Origin: Palsa-506 sp963786975
GTDB taxonomy: Bacteria > Actinomycetota > Actinomycetes > Streptosporangiales > Streptosporangiaceae
Length of the DNA stretch: 64,000 nt
NCBI GenBank assembly: GCA_963786975.1
Contig: CAWBBE010000009.1
Coordinates: 219,923-283,922, forward strand
Reading direction: 5' to 3'
A program made the position numbers and the translations under genes. The notes under the pieces were generated by a model. That model was given only the letters and a program-made list of their open reading frames with translations, had not been told where the DNA came from and ran no database searches. Of this stretch, positions 58,133 to 64,000 are shown one piece after another (position 1 is the stretch's first letter; every line of letters starts with the position of its first letter).

Positions 58133-61112
58133 TTGACTGAACTACGGGAAGAGGTTTCCCAGCTCAGCGGACGTGCACCGGCAATGGTGCGTACGGTCCG
58201 GGCTCATGATCGAAATGGGAGATCGTCCGCGGGATCTGTCGTCGCTGGTGGTGTTGCAGCATGGGTCGCTTGAGGCGACCGGCGACCCGTTTGAGCCTTA
58301 CCGGCTGGAGGATGCCGATGGTGTGGTGGTCGCTCCGGTCGCGGCGTATCTGAGGGATCTGCAGGCGTGCGGCCGGCCGGCGACGACGCAGCGCTCGTAT
58401 GGGATGGATCTGCTGCGCTGGTTCCGGTTCTTGCGGGCGGCCGGGGCCGGCTGGGATCAGGCCACCCGGGTGGAGGCCCGGGATTTCATCAGCTGGCTCC
58501 AGGTGACCGGCAAGCCTGGGCGGCCGGCGGGCGGCACGGGCGGCGTCAACAGCGTCACGGGCAAGCCGGTGTCCCGCGATAAGTACGCCCCGGCCACGGT
58601 CGTGCATTGCGAGACGGTGCTGCGCAGCTTTTATGAGTTCCACCTGGAGGCCGGAAGCGGGCCGATGGTGAATCCGTTCCCGCTGGCCCGGGACCGCCAT
58701 GGCAGGCCGCGGGCTCACCACAATCCGATGCGGCCCTGGCGTGCTGAGCGCAGTGGCCGTTACCGGCCCAGGGTCGCCCAGCGCATTCCCCGGCAGATCC
58801 CGGATGAGAAGTTCGGTGAGCTGTTCGCCGCACTGGGCTCGCACCGGGACCGGGCGCTGGTGTCGCTGTGGGTATCCAGCGGGGCGCGCGCGTCGGAACT
58901 GCTCGGAGTCAGCTGCGCCGACTCCGATCCCGGGCAGCAGCTGATCACGGTGATCCGCAAGGGCTCCCGGGTGATGCAGCAGCTGCCGGCGTCCCCGGAT
59001 GCGTTTGTCTGGCTGCGGTTGTATCAGGCCCAGACGCAAGGGCTGGTGCCCGCCAGGCCGGATGATCCGCTGTGGTGGACGCTGCGGAAACCGTTCCGGC
59101 CATTGACCTATCACGCGGCCCGGGCGATGTTCGTGCGCGCCAACGACAGCCTGGGGGCGAACTGGTCCCTTCACGATCTTCGTCACACGGCGGCCTACCG
59201 CATGGCCCGCGATCCGCAGATGCCGGTAACCGACGTGCAGTGGGTTCTTGGCCACGCACATCTGTCCACCACCCAGCAGTACCTCAATCCGCTGCCCGAA
59301 GACGTGATCGCCAGTGTGCTCGCGCACTACGCGCGGCAGGCCGAAGGAGCGTCCGCCCCGGCTGACGGGCACCGGCTGGAATACCGGCCGGAGTCGCTGA
59401 GCGTCCTGTTCGGGAAGGACCCCGGGTGAGCGCCATGACCGGGCGCTCCAGCCCGGGCGCTGCGCTCGGGGGTGCTTTCTGCCAGGGCGCGCGGCCGCTG
59501 CCTGCCGTGCCAGGCCCCTCGGTCAGGCTATTGCGCCGGTTCCCGCCGCGCCCGGTGGCCGCGAGCTGGGAGGCGACCGCGCAGTCCAGGCAGCAGGTGA
59601 TCGAGCGGTTGCGGGCGGCCCCGTTCGCCGGCGGCGGCAGTGCCCACCTGCAGTGGGATCGCCGGCGCGGGCTTGGCCACATCCTGGGCTGGCTGGAGCA
59701 GCAGGCGGGTGCCACCTGGCAGGACCGGTGGATAGCCAGCGGAGCCGACGAGCACGGGAACTCGGCATGGCGGCACCTGCCGGGCACCTGGCTGGCCGCG
59801 GCAGGACGGGGCCCCGGCGACCCCGCTAACACCTCGCTCATGCTCGGACGCGCGATGCTGATGCTGGTCTGCGGCGATGTGATCCGCCCGAGCCCGGGCT
59901 GGCTGCTGATTCCGATCACGGCCAGGAACCTCGTCGCTGAGCTGGCCCGCACCCGGGATCCCGGCGGGTTCGCCGCACTGGAGTCAGCGTGCCGGGCCGA
60001 AGCCGTCAACACCCTCACCACTCAGCTGGCCTGCCGCCGGATCGCCATCATCCTGGCCGCCAAAGGCGGCCTGATCAGCGACATCACCATCGGTGACTGC
60101 CTGGAACTGCTGCGGATCGCCGATGACCTGCACGGCAGCGCCGGCGCGACCAGCCCGTACTTCTACCAGCTGCTCCGCACCATGGGAGCGCTCGCCGGCG
60201 ACGCGCCGGCGGTGCGGGGACTGAGAACCCAGGGCCGGCTCGGGTGCGAGCAGCTGATCGACCGGTACGAGATCGCCTGCCGGCCGGTCCGTGACCTGCT
60301 GGTGGACTACCTGCGGGAACGCCAGCCGGCCGTCGACTACGCCACCTTGCACAAGCTCTCCTACACACTTGGCCGGCTGTTCTGGCGCGATCTGGAACGG
60401 CACGAGCCAGGCATCGGCTCCCTGCGGCTGACAGCCGAAGCGGCTGCCGCCTGGAAACAGCGGATCACCACCAAGTCGATCCGGCCCGGGAACGGCGACG
60501 GCGAGATCAGCCCGGTCACGGTGCCCCGCATCAACGCGACCGAGCACATGATCACCGTCCGGTCCTTCTACCTCGACATCACCCAGTGGGCGGTGGACGA
60601 CCCGGCCCGCTGGGGTCCGTGGGTGGCGCCATGCCCGGTCCGCGACGGCGATGTCGCCCAGCTGAAGAAGGCACGATCCCACCGCAAGTCACGGATGGAT
60701 CAGCGCACCCGCGAACCCATGCCGGTCCTGCCCGCCCTGCTGGCTGCCGTCGACGGCAGCCACGCCGCTGCCCTCCAGCGGCTGCAGACCGCCCGGGCCA
60801 CCGCCCCCGGCGGGCAGTTCACCGCCGCAGGCCAGACACTGACCCGGTCGAAGACCACCCACGCATCGGCGGGAAAGACCTGGGCCGAGGACCCCGGCAC
60901 CGGCAAGCGCCGCGACCTGACCCTCGAAGAACACCAGGCGTTCTGGACCTGGGCCGCAGTGCACATCCTGCGCAATACCGGCATCCGCATCGAGGAACTC
61001 ACCGAGCTGTCCCATCACAGCCTGATCCAGTACCGCCTGCCGGCCAGCGGCGAGCTGATCCCGCTCCTGCACATCGCCCCGTCCAAGACCGACATCGAAC
61101 GGCTCCTACCTA
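58133..61112 (+). mobile_element. Tandem tyrosine-recombinase cassette, unit 1 (RIT-like)
   Basis: The unit begins with TTGACTGAACTAC exactly where IS110 similarity ends and carries two overlapping tyrosine-recombinase genes. It is interrupted at 61112 by a second unit beginning with the same 13 bases. Recombinase-in-trio (RIT) elements have two or three overlapping tyrosine recombinases and no other genes, which is the closest known arrangement. The third gene and the right end would lie beyond unit 2, outside the window. Confidence 0.7.
58206..59429 (+). CDS. Tyrosine recombinase A of unit 1
   Basis: 407 residues from the ATG at 58206 (a GTG at 58173 is in frame but not conserved in the sister gene). 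A SAM-like N-terminal domain (DLLRWFRFLRAAGAGWDQAT) precedes the catalytic domain. Active-site residues are visible: Arg in SSGARASELLGVS, His-x-x-Arg in SLHDLRHTAAYRM, His in VLGHAHLSTTQQYL, and the Tyr in QQY of the same block. The gene is therefore complete. Its stop overlaps the next GTG as GTGA. It is clearly related to the gene at 61185-62411, with many identical blocks. Confidence 0.92.
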   Translation: MIEMGDRPRDLSSLVVLQHGSLEATGDPFEPYRLEDADGVVVAPVAAYLRDLQACGRPATTQRSYGMDLLRWFRFLRAAGAGWDQATRVEARDFISWLQVTGKPGRPAGGTGGVNSVTGKPVSRDKYAPATVVHCETVLRSFYEFHLEAGSGPMVNPFPLARDRHGRPRAHHNPMRPWRAERSGRYRPRVAQRIPRQIPDEKFGELFAALGSHRDRALVSLWVSSGARASELLGVSCADSDPGQQLITVIRKGSRVMQQLPASPDAFVWLRLYQAQTQGLVPARPDDPLWWTLRKPFRPLTYHAARAMFVRANDSLGANWSLHDLRHTAAYRMARDPQMPVTDVQWVLGHAHLSTTQQYLNPLPEDVIASVLAHYARQAEGASAPADGHRLEYRPESLSVLFGKDPG

Positions 61113-61120
61113 TTGACTGA
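59426..61120 (+). pseudogene. Tyrosine recombinase B of unit 1, cut by unit 2
   Basis: 564 residues remain. The N-terminal part (FPPRPVAASWEATAQSRQQV, GWLEQQAGATWQDRWIASGA) and the middle (YEIACRPVRDLLVDYLRERQ) match the sister gene at 62408. The catalytic domain starts normally (HILRNTGIRIEELTELSHHS, first catalytic Arg; LLHIAPSKTD) but is broken at ERLLPI. The stop codon comes from the left end of unit 2 (TGACTGA). The His-x-x-Arg, His and Tyr are lost, so it cannot be active. Confidence 0.88.
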
Positions 61121-61184
61121 ACTACTTGAGGAGTTTCCGCATTTCAGAGACATGATGCAGGTTGGGTGGTTACGGTCCCTGCTC

Positions 61185-62411
61185 ATGATCGAAGACGAGG
61201 ACTCGCCGCGGGATCTGGCGGCGTTGGCCGTCCCAGCGGCGGGTGCCCTGCGGGAAACCGGTGATCCGTGGGAGCCCTACCGGCTCGTCGACACTGCCGG
61301 TGAGCCGGTGGAGGCGGTCGCGGAGTTCTTCCGTGATCTGCAGGCCGCGGGCCGGTCGGAGACGACGCTGCGTTCCTATGGGCATGATCTTCTTCGGTGG
61401 TTCAGGTTTCTTTGGGCGATTCAGGCCCCGTGGGAGCGGGTGACCCGGGCCGAGGCCCGCGACTTCTGCCGGTGGATGCTGGTGGCGGGCAAGCCAGTCC
61501 GTCCGCACTGGCGCAGGCCCGTGCAAGCGGGCAAGGTGAGCACGGCGAGCGGGAAGCCCTACGCACCGTCGGTGCGGGCGCACTGCGAGACGGTGCTGCG
61601 CTGCTTCTACGACTTCCACCTGAGTGCGGGCAGCGGGCCGATCATTAACCCGTTCCCGCTGGACCGGACCCGGAGGGGCGGCAGGGCACACGCGCACCAC
61701 AACCCGATGGAGCCGTTCCGAAACGAGCGAGCCGGGCTCTACCGGCCGAAGGTGCCGTCCCGGATTCCGCGCAGCGTCCCCGACGCGGAGTTCAACGAGA
61801 TCTTCGCCAAGCTGCCTTCCCACCGTGATCGGGCGCTGGTCGCCTTCTACGTCTCGACCGGTGCCCGCGCGTCGGAACTGCTGTCGGCCACGCTGGCGGG
61901 CGTCGACCCTGGACGTCAGGTGATCACGGTGGTCCGCAAGGGCACCCGTGAGCTCCAGGAGCTCCCGGCCTCCACGGACGCGTTCGTCTGGTTGCGGCTC
62001 TACCAGGTGGAGATGGGCGGACTGATCCCCAAGGGCCGGCGGCGGCCGCTGTGGTGGACGCTGCGCCGGCCGGTACGGCCACTGACCTACCACGCGGTGC
62101 ACCGCATGTTCCAGCGGGCCGGAGAGGCGGCGGGAAGCACAGCGACCTTGCACTCACTGCGGCATACGGCGGCTTACCGGATGGCCGAAGACCCGGCGCT
62201 CCCGCTTACCGATGTCCAACTTGTCCTTGGGCATGCGCTGCTGACGACCACTCAGATTTACCTGACGCCCCGCAAGGAAGAGGTGATCCGCCGGGTCCTG
62301 GCTCATCATGCCGAGCAGACCCGGCAGGCCACCGAACGGACGCGCCCGGCGCCCGCCCCGGGCTACCGGCCCGAGACGCTGGATGTGTTGTTCGGGAACC
62401 GGACCTCATGA
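61185..62411 (+). CDS. Tyrosine recombinase A of unit 2
   Basis: 408 residues from the ATG at 61185, the position matching the start chosen for unit 1. Catalytic residues: Arg in STGARASELLSATLAG, His-x-x-Arg in LHSLRHTAAYRMAE, His and Tyr in VLGHALLTTTQIYL. The N-terminal domain reads DLLRWFRFLWAIQAPWERVT. Compared with the unit 1 gene it is similar throughout but clearly not identical, so the two units are related elements and not a recent duplication. Its stop overlaps the next start as ATGA. Confidence 0.92.
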   Translation: MIEDEDSPRDLAALAVPAAGALRETGDPWEPYRLVDTAGEPVEAVAEFFRDLQAAGRSETTLRSYGHDLLRWFRFLWAIQAPWERVTRAEARDFCRWMLVAGKPVRPHWRRPVQAGKVSTASGKPYAPSVRAHCETVLRCFYDFHLSAGSGPIINPFPLDRTRRGGRAHAHHNPMEPFRNERAGLYRPKVPSRIPRSVPDAEFNEIFAKLPSHRDRALVAFYVSTGARASELLSATLAGVDPGRQVITVVRKGTRELQELPASTDAFVWLRLYQVEMGGLIPKGRRRPLWWTLRRPVRPLTYHAVHRMFQRAGEAAGSTATLHSLRHTAAYRMAEDPALPLTDVQLVLGHALLTTTQIYLTPRKEEVIRRVLAHHAEQTRQATERTRPAPAPGYRPETLDVLFGNRTS

Positions 62412-64000
62412 CCGAGGTCATCACGTTTCCGGGGGTGTCGTCTCGTCCTCCAAGGCCCGGCGCGAGTCGGCGCGAACGCACTTTCCTCCGCGTCCGGTGG
62501 CCACGGACTGGCCTGCCACCAGGCAAGAACGCGGTGAGGTGCAGGAGCGGCTCACCAGCGGGATCTTCGTCCTCAGCACCGCCAGCAGCCAGGAGACGCG
62601 CGTCCGCGGGCTGGCCTGGTTCCTGGGCTGGCTGGCCGACCAGCCGGGCGATACCTGGCAGCAGCGCTGGATGGCCAGCGGTGCCGACGCCGCGGGAGGC
62701 AGCTGGCGGCAGGTGCCGATCGCCTGGCAGCAAGAGCGCGGCCGGGAGTCGCGATGGCTGCGGGCCGAGCTGTCGGGCGCGCTGGTCGTGGCGATCTGCG
62801 GTGACCTTATCCGCCCCTCGCTGAGCTGCCTGGTTGCAGGAGCAGCCGGCAAGGGCTCCCTGACCCGCAACCTGGCCCGCACCCGCGACCCGCAAGGATT
62901 CGCGCGTCTTCAAGCACAGTGCGACGCCGACCCTCACCTGTCCGGCATGGCCGTAAGCCTGACGCTGCGGCGGAGCGCGGAAATCATCGCCGCCAAGGGC
63001 GGCACCCTGGGCGACATCACCGTCGGTGACACGCTGGAACTGATGGACCGCGAAGCCAAAGCCTTCATCTGCCCGACCCGGGATCATAAGGTCTTCTACC
63101 GGATGCTGCGCGAGCTGGGGATCTTCGGAGAGCATGCGCCCGAACGGCTGCGGGCGTTCCGCACCGCGGGCCAGCTCACCCCGGAGGAACTCGTCGACCG
63201 CTACAAGCTGCACTGCCGACCCGTCCGCGACCTGCTCGTGGACTATCTGCGAGAACGCCAGCCCGCCGTGGACTACACCAGCCTGAAGATGCTCGCCTAC
63301 TACTTGGCGCAACGGTTCTGGGCCGACCTCGAACAGCACCACCCCGGCATCGACAGCCTGCACCTGACCAGAGAAGTCGCTGACGCGTGGAAGCAGCGCC
63401 AGCGGACCAAGCCCCAGATCATCACCTCGGCCAGCGGGGAGAAGTCCGTCGTCATGGTCGAGCGGATCGGTCACCGCCAATGCCTGACCCCGGTACGAGC
63501 CCTCTACCTCGATCTGTCCCAATGGGCGATCGAAGACCCCAGCCGATGGGCACAATGGGTCGCCCCCTGCCCGGTCGGCCAGGAAGAGATCAGCCACCGC
63601 AAGTTCGACCGTCACCGCAAAGCACGCATGGACGCGCGGACCCGGGAACGGCTACCGGTCCTGCCGGTGCTGGTGCGGACCGTCGATGAGCGGCGCAAGA
63701 ACGCCTCCGCGCTCCTGCAGGCCGCCCGCCAGACACTACCCGGCCAGGCGTTCACCGCCGCGGGCCAGACGCTGACCCGCTCATTCACCAAGACCGCCGG
63801 GAAGATCTGGGCCGACGACCCGGCCACCGGCAAACGGCGCGACCTCGGCCACGAAGATGACCACGCGTTCTGGGCCTGGGCCGCCGTCGAAACCCTTCGT
63901 CTCACCGGCTGCCGTGTCGAAGAGCTGCTAGAGATCAGCCACCACAGCCTGATCCAATACCGCCTGCCTGCCACCGGCGAGATCGTGCCACTGCTACAGA
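62408..64000 (+). CDS. Tyrosine recombinase B of unit 2, partial, apparent frameshift near 62440
   Basis: The ATG (62408-62410) overlaps the upstream stop. After about 11 residues the good sense moves to another frame (SKARRESARTHFPPRPVATD) at 62430-62445 and then stays open to the window edge. It shows FLGWLADQPGDTWQQRWMAS, HCRPVRDLLVDYLRERQPAV and LTGCRVEELLEISHHSLIQY (first catalytic Arg). The C-terminal catalytic residues lie beyond the edge. A one-base indel is likely. The minus-strand open frame over it is a GC-bias shadow. Confidence 0.82.

Larger units (their letters stand above)
61113..64000 (+). mobile_element. Tandem tyrosine-recombinase cassette, unit 2, runs off window
   Basis: Starts with the same TTGACTGAACTAC as unit 1 and has the same gene order (A then B, overlapping). 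Its left end also shares the (T/A)GAGGAGTTTCC-like and TACGGTCC...GCTCATGATCGA stretches with unit 1. It sits inside recombinase B of unit 1. The right end is outside the window. Confidence 0.7.

Noticed and set aside
62206..63615. Minus-strand open frame of about 470 codons at the right end
   Set aside because: It is antisense to recombinase B of unit 2, whose plus-strand sense matches its sister gene closely.

Overview
The window is chromosomal DNA from a very GC-rich filamentous actinomycete. The strongest evidence is the block from about 4.9 to 20.6 kb. It carries accD, fabF, acpP, fabH, fabD, fasR, aceE, a DUF3052 gene and an AhpE-type peroxiredoxin in nearly the order known from Streptomyces (the SCO2368-SCO2390 neighbourhood). 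An alaS gene and a secreted HAF-repeat gene are interposed. Small differences (accD directly after fabF, a FabD with an extra C-terminal domain, the alaS insertion) point to a Streptosporangiales-like relative rather than Streptomyces, but the sequence alone cannot fix the genus.

Layout. 1-3.0 kb: a minus-strand operon (winged-helix/replication-relaxation-like protein, FtsK/TraB-like ATPase, J-domain protein) linked by GTGA overlaps. 3.2-4.9 kb: DUF3145 and a nucleoside hydrolase. 4.9-14.3 kb: a minus-strand fatty-acid synthesis operon with its PucR-type regulator FasR, and alaS. 14.7-20.6 kb: HAF protein, aceE, DUF3052, peroxiredoxin, zinc-ribbon protein. 20.7-21.6 kb: a MarR-GNAT fusion.

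From an intact tRNA-Val(UAC) gene at 21.8 kb onward the window is accessory DNA. The 3' half of this tRNA recurs at 35.05 kb and 52.21 kb. Each copy is followed (and copies 2 and 3 are also preceded) by a repeated module of a GTTAGC-N3-GCTAAC palindrome or its remnant plus a doubled GGGGAGCCAAAC motif. I read this as a tandem array of integrative elements at one tRNA locus. Unit 1 (21.8-35.1 kb) holds a tautomerase, a hydrolase-LuxR fusion, DUF6308, a broken TnsA/TnsB-like transposase pair, a truncated cation antiporter, an NhaA-thioredoxin fusion, an intact ISL3 element and a MarR-ClC fusion. Unit 2 (35.1-52.2 kb) holds an intact IS1634-type element, a membrane protein, an M24-fold protein, a large MalT-like LuxR regulator, a thioredoxin-reductase/methyltransferase fusion with a divergent XRE-cupin regulator, a GYD protein, a Phd/Doc-type toxin-antitoxin pair, a nucleotidyltransferase-like protein, an adenosine deaminase and a methyltransferase. 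Neither closed unit carries an integrase gene.

The right end (52.3-64 kb) begins a third unit with a methyltransferase and a PLP decarboxylase. It then becomes a nest of mobile elements: an ISAzo13 transposase fragment broken by an IS110 fragment, itself broken by a two-integrase cassette, whose second integrase is broken by a related second cassette that runs off the window.

Single-base frameshifts occur repeatedly, in essential genes (fabF) as well as accessory ones, often beside G or C runs. Many of them are therefore probably consensus errors in the assembly rather than true gene decay; the truncations at mobile-element junctions are real rearrangements.
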